DNA of 17,935 nt, taken from assembly GCA_003451595.1 (NCBI GenBank), contig DMDA01000053.1, positions 1,257 through 19,191 of the forward strand. The letters run 5' to 3'. Positions 9,462 to 17,935 of the stretch are shown here, one piece after another. The DNA comes from Chloroflexota bacterium. GTDB taxonomy: Bacteria > Chloroflexota > Anaerolineae > Caldilineales > Caldilineaceae. A program made the translations under genes and the position numbers. Positions within the stretch are counted from its first letter, which is position 1; each line of letters opens with the position of its first letter. The notes beneath the pieces are model-generated. The model worked only from the letters and a program-made list of their open reading frames with translations, made no database searches and was not told the DNA's origin.

Positions 9462-10064
9462 ATGAACCTGGCGAACTGGATAACGCTTGCGCGGTTTCCT
9501 CTCTTGATCTTGTTGGTGTTGATGATCTTCTTTGGCGGTGTGCTTGGACGCTTCCTGGCAGCGCCAGGCGTGCTGCTATTGATCGCACTGGATGCCGTCG
9601 ATGGCATCGTGGCGCGGCGCCGCGCGGAGACGACACTGCTGGGCAGCGTGCTCGACATTGCCGCCGATCGCGCCGTCGAGATCGTCCTGTGGGTGGTCTT
9701 TGCCAGTCTGTCGCTCATCTCGTTGGTCATCCCTATCACCTTCATCATTCGTGGCGCCCTGACCGACTCGGTGCGTGAGGTGGGATATGCGGGCGGTAAG
9801 ACCGCGCACGCCCAGATGCACAGCGATTGGGGGCACTGGATTGTGGCGGGCCGGCCCATGCGCGCCGGCTATGGGCTGACCAAGGCGGCAGCCTTTGCCA
9901 TGCTTGCCTTGACACTGGCTTTGCAGACGGTGAGTTCGCCGCTGCAGCCGTTGGTGTGGACGACAGCGACGATCCTGAGCTGGGTCGCCACGCTCCTCTG
10001 CATCGTCCGCGGCGTCCCTGTGGTGATGGAAGCATTTCGGTGGGAAGCAAAGGGGCAGCCATGA
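9462..10064 (+). CDS. CDP-alcohol phosphatidyltransferase (PgsA-like)
   Basis: This is an integral membrane enzyme of 200 residues that transfers a phosphatidyl group from a CDP-lipid to an alcohol. The signature DxxDGxxAR-x8-GxxxDxxxD is complete: D44, D47, G48, A51, R52, G61, D65 and D69, the last being the catalytic base. The N-terminus NLANWITLARF is typical of PgsA-type members, and hydrophobic helices fill the rest. The acceptor is probably glycerol 3-phosphate, because the next gene encodes a PTPMT1-like phosphatase that could act on the product phosphatidylglycerophosphate. Inositol phosphate or another acceptor remains possible. The start has only a weak ribosome site (GCGGTG region) but agrees with family N-termini. 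The stop overlaps the next start as ATGA. Confidence 0.9.
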   Translation: MNLANWITLARFPLLILLVLMIFFGGVLGRFLAAPGVLLLIALDAVDGIVARRRAETTLLGSVLDIAADRAVEIVLWVVFASLSLISLVIPITFIIRGALTDSVREVGYAGGKTAHAQMHSDWGHWIVAGRPMRAGYGLTKAAAFAMLALTLALQTVSSPLQPLVWTTATILSWVATLLCIVRGVPVVMEAFRWEAKGQP

Positions 10065-10630
10065 AGACGATGGCGACGCTGGGCAAGGGTTGGTCAATTT
10101 TGGTGCGCCGCCTGCGCGAACAGGGCGTTTGGGTGACGCTGCAGTGGGCGTGGGGGCGCGGGTTATCCTACGTGACCGGCGTGCCGGTGCTGCGCTACAG
10201 CCGTGTAACGCCACAGCTCTACGTCGGGCCACAGTTCAACACCGCTGGCAAGCGCGCCCTTGAACGTGAAGGGATCACTGCCGTCGTCAACCTGCGCACC
10301 GAATTCGACGACGCGGCGCATGGGCTGGCCTTCCCTCACTATTGCTATCTGCCCACCGTCGATGACGATTCACCCAGCCCGGAGCATTTTCAGCGCGGCG
10401 TGGATTTTATCCACGCGCAGATCGCCGCTGGCGGCAAGGTTTATATTCACTGTAAAGCAGGCGTCGGACGCGCCCCGACACTGGCCGCCGCCTATCTCAT
10501 CGCACAGGGCGACAGCCTTGACGCTGCCATTGCCCGCATCAAACAGGCGCGGCCCTTCATTACGATCACGCCGCCACAGTTGGCGGCGTTGCAGGCGTAT
10601 GCCGGAGAGATTGCGCGCCAGCGCGACTGA
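10061..10630 (+). CDS. Dual-specificity phosphatase, PTPMT1-like (candidate phosphatidylglycerophosphatase)
   Basis: This is a 189-residue cysteine phosphatase. The active-site loop HCKAGVGR (H130, C131, R137) follows the CX5R rule. An acidic stretch at D101-D103 (TVDDDSP) is in place to supply the general acid. The order YSRVTPQLYVGP, then the CX5R loop, then RPFITITPPQLAAL resembles mitochondrial PTPMT1, which dephosphorylates phosphatidylglycerophosphate. The overlap of its ATG with the TGA of the phosphatidyltransferase suggests translational coupling and a shared lipid pathway. AAAGGGGC lies before the ATG; the frame remains open further upstream, but only inside the previous gene. No signal peptide is seen; the hydrophobic, basic N-terminus (about residues 8-45) could associate with membrane. 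A general tyrosine phosphatase role is the alternative. Confidence 0.86.
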   Translation: MKTMATLGKGWSILVRRLREQGVWVTLQWAWGRGLSYVTGVPVLRYSRVTPQLYVGPQFNTAGKRALEREGITAVVNLRTEFDDAAHGLAFPHYCYLPTVDDDSPSPEHFQRGVDFIHAQIAAGGKVYIHCKAGVGRAPTLAAAYLIAQGDSLDAAIARIKQARPFITITPPQLAALQAYAGEIARQRD

Positions 10631-10649
10631 GCGATAGTCAGGGTATCAG

Positions 10650-10665
10650 ACGCAGAGGCGTTTTT
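10650..10665 (+). terminator. Weak terminator-like hairpin after the phosphatase gene
   Basis: ACGC-AGAG-GCGT followed by a short T run lies about 20 bp after the phosphatase stop. The stem is only 4 bp, so termination is uncertain. Confidence 0.22.
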
Positions 10666-10763
10666 CCCAAACCCACCTTCGCCGCCGGCATGACCCCGCA
10701 TGAATCAGTGCGGCTCAACACTTTACGCATCCACCGACTTTCCTGTCCTTTCTGGCAATGTTG

Positions 10764-10769
10764 TAGAAT
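10764..10769 (+). promoter_or_regulatory. Possible -10 box upstream of rbsD
   Basis: TAGAAT lies about 44 bp before the rbsD ATG in the 182-bp gap after the phosphatase gene. No convincing -35 hexamer stands 16-18 bp upstream. Confidence 0.25.
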
Positions 10770-10812
10770 CAGAGCCATCGTTGACATGAAGCGGAGCTGT
10801 CTAGGAGCAACC

Positions 10813-11208
10813 ATGAAGAAGACCGGAATTCTCAACGCAGATATCGCCGCTGTCGTGGCGGGGATGGGGCATCTTGACACGATCACAGTCGCCGACGCCG
10901 GGCTGCCAATCCCCGACGCCGTGCTGCGCATCGATTTGGTGGTGCGCCCCAACCTGCCGCGCTTCATGGATGTCACGAGCGCCATCCTGGAGGAGTTGAT
11001 CGTGCAGGAAGCGATTATTGCGCGCGAGATGGTCGAAGTCAGTCCGGAGACCTACGACGTGTTGCGTGCGCGGTTGGGCGAAACCCCAATCCGCCTGGTG
11101 TCGCACAGTGAGTTCAAACAGCTCACGGCGCAGAGCAAGGCGGTGGTGCGCTCCGGCGAGTTCACGCCCTACGCCAATGTCATCCTGGTGGCGGGCGTCG
11201 CCTTTTAG
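10813..11208 (+). CDS. rbsD: D-ribose pyranase
   Basis: RbsD interconverts the pyranose and furanose forms of D-ribose so that ribokinase can use it; it acts in the cytoplasm as a ring-shaped oligomer. The 131-residue product follows the family from end to end: MKKTGILNADI, catalytic His20 (GMGH), D28 in VADAGLPIP, and the C-terminal SGEFTPYANVILVAGVAF. The ATG at 10813 has AGGAG 6 nt upstream (CTAGGAGCAACC) and gives the standard N-terminus; the open frame from 10690 is not family-like. No rbs transporter, ribokinase or regulator gene is adjacent, so here rbsD stands apart from the usual ribose operon. It may also serve other sugars, as some family members do. Confidence 0.96.
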   Translation: MKKTGILNADIAAVVAGMGHLDTITVADAGLPIPDAVLRIDLVVRPNLPRFMDVTSAILEELIVQEAIIAREMVEVSPETYDVLRARLGETPIRLVSHSEFKQLTAQSKAVVRSGEFTPYANVILVAGVAF

Positions 11209-11290
11209 CCAACCGCCGCTGTTAGCCGATCGCCGGGTATCGCGGGAACTTCTCCATCGTGAGCAACGTTTGATCCGATTGGGCTGCCGC

Positions 11291-11374
11291 AGCAACGATA
11301 ACGACAGCAACGATAACGACAGCAACGATAACGACAGCAACGATAACGACAGCAACGATAACGACAGCAACGAT
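11291..11374 (+). repeat. 15-bp minisatellite AGCAACGATAACGAC, 5.6 copies
   Basis: Five identical 15-bp units (11291-11365) and a partial sixth (11366-11374) lie between the rbsD stop and the start of the TPR/propeller gene. The perfect identity suggests recent expansion. The array ends exactly at a TTG that could serve as an alternative start for the next gene, so copy number could change the leader or promoter spacing without altering the reading frame. Confidence 0.95.
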
Positions 11375-11424
11375 TGACTATAGAAAAGACAGCGCCGTAT
11401 GCGGCGCCTGATTCAAAGAACGAT

Positions 11425-13296
11425 ATGGCACACGATTCGCGGTTTCCAGCCTGGGCCTGGTGGATCATCGGGGCACTCACCATCCTGGCTGTCTCCATTC
11501 TGATTTTCTCGCTGGTCCTGGGCGTGCGCGCTGGCCAGCAGCAGGTTGAAATTGAACGCCGCCAGCAGATCGGCATCGCGCTGCAGCGCGCCACCGATTT
11601 CCAGGCTGAAGGTAATTTGCAGTCAGCGCTCGACGAATATCAAAAGATTCTCATCCTCGATCCAAGCAATGATCTGGCACGGCAAGGCATCGAAGACCTG
11701 TTGATGTTGGCGCGCAGCGGACAGACGGCAGCCGTGCTGCCAACCGCCACCTCAGTCGCCACCACAATTGTGACTACGGCGGCAACGCCCAGTGGCAGTC
11801 CCACCGCAGCGGCGGCCGTTACGACGACCCCAACCTCTGGGGTGGCAACCTACTGGGTGACCGCGCAGAGCGCCGCCCGCGCCGGACGCTGGCAGGAGGT
11901 TTTGACCAATCTTCTGCTGATTCAACAAACCGATCCCACCTTCAACCGTGCAGAAGTCACCGATCAGCTGGTGGCTGCCTACGTGAATCTCGCGTTGGAA
12001 AAAGACAACGCCGACAACCTGGAAGAAGCACTGGCGCTCTATGAAAAGGCGCTGGCGCTCAAGCCGAATGCCGAGGACATTGCGCGCGAACGCGATCTGA
12101 TCGAGCAATACCTCGATGTGCTAGCCTACACCGGCGTCGATTGGCCTGTCGTCATTCGCAAGTTGCAGGAGATCTACGCCCTCGAACCCGACTATCGCGA
12201 TGTCGAACAGCGGTTGCAGGAGGCGCACATCGCCTATGCCGACCAGCTCGCTGCGGAAGAAGCCTGGTGTATGGCGCAGGACGAATACAATCAGGCGATC
12301 TCGGTCGTTTCGGCGCCGGAGATTGTTGCCAAGCGCGACGTGGCGCAGACCCAGTGCCAGCTTGCCGCTGGCGCCACGCTCGATCCAACGGCGCTGGCGA
12401 TGCTCACGCCGGATGCTGGGACTGGGGACGCCAGCCAGGGGGACGCGACTACGTTGCCTGCCTTTGTCGATCCGGGCGACGGTCCCACCAGCGGGCGCAT
12501 CTTCTACTCTGCTGACGACGCCGTCAGCAGACGCAGCCAGATCATGATGCTGGCAGTTGGCAAGACCGCGCCAGCACAGGCAGTGCTGGCCGATGCGGCG
12601 CAACCGGCCTTGCGTGGCGATGGTGGACGCCTGGCTTATCGCAACCTGCGCAGCGACATGGCGGGCTTGAGTGCGTTCGATCCGGGCACCGGCTTGCAGT
12701 TGCGCTTTAGCAACTATGCTGAGGACACCCTTCCCCGTTGGAACAGTGCCGGCAGCCGCCTCGTGTTTGCCAGCAACCGCGAGGGCGATCGGCGTTGGCG
12801 CATCTACGTGATGTGGGCGGAGCAGAATGGCGGTACTGAGACGCTCACTTTCGGCGAATCGCCTGACTGGCACGCCAGCGCTGACCTCATCGTGTTTCGC
12901 GGTTGTGACGAATCGGGCAATCGCTGTGGACTATGGACCATCTCCAGCAACGGCGCCAATGCCGCACAACTGACTGCGGTGCCTGCCGACGATCGCCCAC
13001 ATTGGTCGCCAACCGGCAGCTTTGTGGCCTTCATGAGCAACGCTCGTGATGGCAACTACGAAATCTACACTGTTGACGCCACCTCGCGCGAGGTGACGCG
13101 CCTGACCGACAACCCGGCGCTTGATGTGTTGCCGGCTGTAAGCCCCGATGGCCGGTGGGTGGCCTTTGCCAGCAATCGGGACGGCGCATGGAAGCTCTAC
13201 GCCGTCCCGAGCAGTGGCGGCGAAGCCAGGGTGCTCGCCCCGGTGGTTGGCGACCTGAGCAATTTCCTACAACATAGTCTGGAATGGGTGGACTAA
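11425..13296 (+). CDS. Membrane-anchored TPR and TolB-like beta-propeller protein
   Basis: This is a 623-residue predicted envelope protein of unknown specific role. A short basic N-terminus is followed by one transmembrane helix (about residues 9-34), so most of the chain is probably outside the cytoplasm. Next come TPR-like helices (about 50-95), a Thr/Ala/Pro/Ser-rich linker (about 103-140), more TPR-like helices with YEKALALKPNAEDI and LEEALALYEKA (about 142-300), and a C-terminal PD40/WD40-like propeller (about 355-623). The propeller carries repeated SPDGRWVAFASNRDG-type motifs. Such proteins usually act as scaffolds or in protein-protein contacts. The ATG at 11425 has only a weak ribosome site; a TTG at 11374 in the same frame, abutting the minisatellite, would add 17 residues. 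No enzymatic motif was found. Confidence 0.8.
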   Translation: MAHDSRFPAWAWWIIGALTILAVSILIFSLVLGVRAGQQQVEIERRQQIGIALQRATDFQAEGNLQSALDEYQKILILDPSNDLARQGIEDLLMLARSGQTAAVLPTATSVATTIVTTAATPSGSPTAAAAVTTTPTSGVATYWVTAQSAARAGRWQEVLTNLLLIQQTDPTFNRAEVTDQLVAAYVNLALEKDNADNLEEALALYEKALALKPNAEDIARERDLIEQYLDVLAYTGVDWPVVIRKLQEIYALEPDYRDVEQRLQEAHIAYADQLAAEEAWCMAQDEYNQAISVVSAPEIVAKRDVAQTQCQLAAGATLDPTALAMLTPDAGTGDASQGDATTLPAFVDPGDGPTSGRIFYSADDAVSRRSQIMMLAVGKTAPAQAVLADAAQPALRGDGGRLAYRNLRSDMAGLSAFDPGTGLQLRFSNYAEDTLPRWNSAGSRLVFASNREGDRRWRIYVMWAEQNGGTETLTFGESPDWHASADLIVFRGCDESGNRCGLWTISSNGANAAQLTAVPADDRPHWSPTGSFVAFMSNARDGNYEIYTVDATSREVTRLTDNPALDVLPAVSPDGRWVAFASNRDGAWKLYAVPSSGGEARVLAPVVGDLSNFLQHSLEWVD

Positions 13297-13321
13297 GGTT
13301 GCCCCGACGCCGGAGCAGCCA

Positions 13322-13612
13322 TTACATTGCCAGTTGCGGGGTGCTGAACGTGTACGCGCCAACGACAGGGTTGCCTGTGGCGGGTACAAACGGGCATTGC
13401 CGACCATCCGCAAGTTCCAAGATGAAGGTGTCGGCAGGGATGGGCGGCATGAATAAATCGCGTTCACCATCCAGGATGTGCAAGGCGCCCGCCAGAGACT
13501 GCGTGGAGTCGTTGAGCGTGTATTGCACCTGCGCCAGCCAGATTCCTGCAACATAGACGCTGCCAATGCCAACGTGGGGGGCGCCAACGTGGGGTATACG
13601 TGGTGTGGGCAT
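13322..13612 (-). CDS. Small hypothetical protein
   Basis: I do not recognise this 96-residue product. The ATG at 13612 is supported by AAGGAG about 9 nt upstream. The sequence is moderately hydrophobic and looks beta-rich (IGSVYVAGIWLAQVQYTL, DTFILELADG). It has no signal peptide, clear membrane helix or metal-binding motif, and contains one cysteine. HVGAPHVG near residue 8 reflects a short duplicated DNA stretch (GCCAACGTGGGG twice, near 13568-13591). It is convergent with the propeller gene (25 bp between the stops) and 127 bp downstream of the ABC exporter gene on the same strand. The strong ribosome site is the main support that it is a real gene. Confidence 0.65.
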   Translation of the reverse strand: MPTPRIPHVGAPHVGIGSVYVAGIWLAQVQYTLNDSTQSLAGALHILDGERDLFMPPIPADTFILELADGRQCPFVPATGNPVVGAYTFSTPQLAM

Positions 13613-13646
13613 GTTCCGGTTCTCCTTCTGCACAATCGCTGTTGAA

Positions 13647-13667
13647 CATCTTTCTCTGTAAAAGATG
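13647..13667. repeat. Short inverted repeat upstream of the small hypothetical gene
   Basis: CATCTTT (13647-13653) and AAAGATG (13661-13667) are complementary with a 7-nt loop. They lie in the 127-bp gap between the exporter stop and the small gene. It could be an operator or a weak mRNA hairpin. Confidence 0.25.
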
Positions 13668-13739
13668 CGAACTATATTGGATGTTATCGCAGATGAACCG
13701 GTCTATCCTTCGCGTTGCTTTGACAAATTTCAGACAAAA

Positions 13740-15569
<1,830 letters not shown>

Positions 15570-15750
15570 GCTGAAGGCTCCTTGGTCTAGCGATATGCAC
15601 CAGACATCGAAAGTTTAGTGTACCGCGCGCTGGGGCTTGGCGCGAAACACTGGCGTTGCACAAAGTGACATGCTCCCCTCGTGTTCGCCGCCGCTGAGGA
15701 TGAGGCGCCAGCCATGACAGAGCTAGAGCATGCGCATCGCTGCGCTTGGC

Positions 15751-17316
15751 TTAGCGCACATACTCCTGCACCACCAGTTTGTATTGATAAGCGGGTCGTC
15801 TGAAGAGAAATGTCTTGAGCTGACGATAGAGGCGATCTTGTTCTACGTAGCCGGTTTCGTCGTGCAATGTGTAACCATTTTCTACAAGCCACTGCGCCAA
15901 CGCCTGCTCCACGCCCAGGCCGGCCGTGCGGTCGCGACCGAACTGGAACAGCCAAATGCGCGCTGGCTTGTCGATAGTGATTCTTGCAGTAGTTGGCTCC
16001 AATGTTTCGAGCAAGAGCATGGCAGGATAATCCTGTATCGGATCGACGGCAAGGCGTGCAAAATAGTAGTGCAGACCGACATCAGGGGTGGCAATCAGCA
16101 TATCATTGCCATGCGCATAGCTTACCAGTTCCTGTGTGATCTCGCGCATCGGTACGGCGTAGATGGGATTGTGAAAGTCGGTGGCTGTGAAGTAATTGCC
16201 AATGCCGATCACTCTGGCAAAAAGCAATAGACTGACCAGGCTGATCGACCAGCGCAGCGGTAGGGCGGCGGCGCCGATAGCCAGCAGCAATGCAAACAAT
16301 GGGGCGGCAAAGAGCGTGTGATTGGGAAAGGCAATAAACGGCACAGCGGCAAAGATATAGGTGGTCAGCAATGCCGCACCCAAGAGCGACAGCATCAGCG
16401 TGACCAACAACGCCAGCCCCGACCGAAGAAAAGATGAAGCCGAGGGCGTCAGACATGTCTTGACGCCGTTGACGGCGAACACGGCAATGACTGCCGCGCC
16501 CACTGCACCGCCCACGCGCCAGGGAAAGAGCGTTTCACCCACACCGATCGAATAGGGCCAGTACATAAGCGCCGCCAACATGCCAATGCCACTGCGCCCC
16601 AAATCTGCCTGGGCGCCGCCCTGCAGGATGGTAGCCTGCGCCGCCATCACCGTCAGCCAGGGAAGATAGAAAATCGCTGCAACAAACTGCGCGCCGAGAA
16701 ACGCAAGGCTCCGTTCACGTTGACGCCCCCAACAGAAAAGCAGAATATTCAGTGAGAATGTAAGCAAGAGCGGCGCCAGATAATCGGTGTATAGCAACAT
16801 CACAAGCGTCAGCGCATAAGCGGCGATTCTCAGCGGGGTTTGTCGTCTCCACAGCGCCACACTGGTCAGCAACAGCACCAGTGACAGCGTCATCGTGAAG
16901 GCGTAGTATTTCTCGAAACGCATATAAAGCAAATAGGTCGGGCTGGTCAGCAGCAACAACGCGCCCAGCACACCTGTATAGCGTGTAAACAACTGGGCGC
17001 CCAACCGGAAAGTGAGTGCAAGATTGACGACGCCTGTCATTGCCCACAAGAAGCGAACCGTCCATTCTGACTCGCCAACCAACCGCAGCCACCCGTGCAT
17101 GATCAGATGCGTCAAGGGCGGATGGAGGTCTGCGCCAGCGCGCAGGTGCGCAACAATATCCGACCAATGCTCGCGTTCGATCAGTATGTTGAAGAACTCG
17201 TCTGCAGAAAGACTGAGGTGATCAAGGTTGCTGACAAGCAGGAGTGTAGCAAACAGCAGCAACAACAGCATGACGGCACGGGCATCAAGGCGTTGCCGAA
17301 AGTTGCCACTCAGCAT
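15751..17316 (-). CDS. Integral membrane glycosyltransferase, GT39/ArnT-PMT-like (GT-C fold)
   Basis: This is a polytopic membrane protein of 521 residues from the chosen start, predicted to use a polyprenyl-phosphate sugar and to act on the outer face of the membrane. After the first helix an acidic pair sits in LSADEFFNI (D39, E40), where GT-C enzymes carry the catalytic aspartate. LHPPLTHLIMH (about 64-74) matches the HPP motif of the PMT_2/RgtA-like families. About ten further hydrophobic helices and a short hydrophilic C-terminal part follow. The ATG at 17316 overlaps the upstream gene's TGA (ATGCTGA, 7 nt), suggesting translational coupling. The open frame to 17430 would overlap that gene by 120 bp and is not preferred. 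The acceptor (lipid, glycan or protein) cannot be told. Confidence 0.8.
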   Translation of the reverse strand: MLSGNFRQRLDARAVMLLLLLFATLLLVSNLDHLSLSADEFFNILIEREHWSDIVAHLRAGADLHPPLTHLIMHGWLRLVGESEWTVRFLWAMTGVVNLALTFRLGAQLFTRYTGVLGALLLLTSPTYLLYMRFEKYYAFTMTLSLVLLLTSVALWRRQTPLRIAAYALTLVMLLYTDYLAPLLLTFSLNILLFCWGRQRERSLAFLGAQFVAAIFYLPWLTVMAAQATILQGGAQADLGRSGIGMLAALMYWPYSIGVGETLFPWRVGGAVGAAVIAVFAVNGVKTCLTPSASSFLRSGLALLVTLMLSLLGAALLTTYIFAAVPFIAFPNHTLFAAPLFALLLAIGAAALPLRWSISLVSLLLFARVIGIGNYFTATDFHNPIYAVPMREITQELVSYAHGNDMLIATPDVGLHYYFARLAVDPIQDYPAMLLLETLEPTTARITIDKPARIWLFQFGRDRTAGLGVEQALAQWLVENGYTLHDETGYVEQDRLYRQLKTFLFRRPAYQYKLVVQEYVR

Positions 17317-17935
17317 AGATGATTCAGCGATCCTTGCGTTGGTTTTCGATAACACAGACGAATAAGCATGGCGCCACACATGATCCACCACAGCGAACCG
17401 AAAAGCCCGTATGCGACCTGCACTATCCAATGGGGGACAGATAAGTGGTAAGGGAATATGCCTTCAACAGCGTATAGATAAAACCCGATCAACGCCAATG
17501 TTGAAACTGCAGAGTAAGCGATAGTCCATCGCCAGGACGAGACGGTCATGATCATAAACGGTAGAACCCAGAGCAAATACTGCGGAGCAATCCCCAAGTA
17601 AACCGTGTAGAACAGCAAGAAGATGACAGTTGCCTGGAATTCGGGAGGCTTGTTGTTTCGATACATCTGAAACAAGGCAACAGCGTACACTGCTAGGAAC
17701 AGGTAAGCTGACAACGAGATGAGCTGTGAAGTCAGTTCCACCGGGAAACTTTGACCGGTTAGCGGCACGTATATCGAACGCAGCGGCACCATTGCTCCCA
17801 AAAGCGCCGCGCCGCGATAGCTAATCAACTCACGAATAACTGCATCTGCGTCACGCGCAAGGAATGGCGAGAGCAGAAGCAGAACCGGGGCAAGTGCAAT
17901 CATGACGAAGACCGCACGTCGGCTCAAGGTAGGCA
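17310..17935 (-). CDS. Polytopic membrane protein, probable GT-C mannosyltransferase-like, C-terminal part (cut by window end)
   Basis: This is the C-terminal part of a membrane protein; the frame is open to the window edge, so the start is missing. About 205 residues are visible from the TTG at 17927, with five or six hydrophobic helices. The segment GIAPQYLLWVLPF resembles the PQYLLW motif near the C-terminus of GT87/PIG-M-like dolichyl- or polyprenyl-phosphate-mannose-dependent transferases; the catalytic N-terminal loop is outside the window. It overlaps the following GT39-like gene by 7 nt, so the two are probably translated together and act in one glycan pathway. GC content here looks lower than in the rest of the window. 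The family call is moderate because the diagnostic half is not seen. Confidence 0.6.
   Translation of the reverse strand, partial: PTLSRRAVFVMIALAPVLLLLSPFLARDADAVIRELISYRGAALLGAMVPLRSIYVPLTGQSFPVELTSQLISLSAYLFLAVYAVALFQMYRNNKPPEFQATVIFLLFYTVYLGIAPQYLLWVLPFMIMTVSSWRWTIAYSAVSTLALIGFYLYAVEGIFPYHLSVPHWIVQVAYGLFGSLWWIMCGAMLIRLCYRKPTQGSLNHLC

Noticed and set aside
11018..11377. Open frame encoding SNDND repeats
   Set aside because: It overlaps rbsD in another frame and continues through the minisatellite; no start signal.
15741..15758. Hairpin TGCGCT/AGCGCA over the glycosyltransferase stop as a terminator
   Set aside because: The stem is only 6 bp, it includes the stop codon, and no T tract follows.

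Overview
The window reads as chromosomal DNA of a Gram-negative-like or monoderm bacterium of moderately high GC, most probably a member of the Chloroflexota (Caldilinea/Anaerolineae-like). This is an inference. It rests on the GGAGATT heptamer repeats, a Thr/Ala/Pro-rich lipoprotein linker, a membrane-anchored TPR/TolB-type propeller protein, and the mix of gene families. No rRNA, tRNA, CRISPR array, transposase or phage gene was seen.

Layout. The left edge holds the C-terminal half of a sodium-pumping decarboxylase beta subunit (+), convergent with carB (-). carB is interrupted in frame by two palindromic heptamer-repeat elements. Upstream of carB on the same strand is a Nudix hydrolase. 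A 351-bp gap follows, with a perfect hairpin and a four-unit array of about 55 bp. Next come an aminobutyraldehyde dehydrogenase (patD-like) and a YdcS-type polyamine-binding lipoprotein, both on -. They are separated by a third copy of the heptamer element, which abuts the ydcS stop codon. A 336-bp divergent control region contains a good sigma-70-type promoter, a direct repeat and a perfect 15-bp-arm hairpin.

A + strand block follows: an AlkZ/YcaQ-type winged-helix DNA glycosylase homologue, a CDP-alcohol phosphatidyltransferase overlapping by ATGA with a PTPMT1-like dual-specificity phosphatase, rbsD, a 15-bp minisatellite, and a TPR plus beta-propeller membrane protein. The right part is on -: a small unknown protein, a type I ABC exporter, and two overlapping membrane glycosyltransferase genes. 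The outermost of these is cut by the window end.

Functional links. YdcS (polyamine capture) and the PatD-like enzyme (oxidation of 4-aminobutanal to GABA) form a putrescine-use pair, without the ABC permease and ATPase that accompany them in E. coli. The phosphatidyltransferase and PTPMT1-like phosphatase could perform consecutive steps of phosphatidylglycerol synthesis. The glycosyltransferase pair probably acts on polyprenyl-linked sugars. The most unusual feature is the palindromic heptamer element. Its repeat unit is free of stop codons in all six frames, and it has entered an essential enzyme gene twice, in frame.
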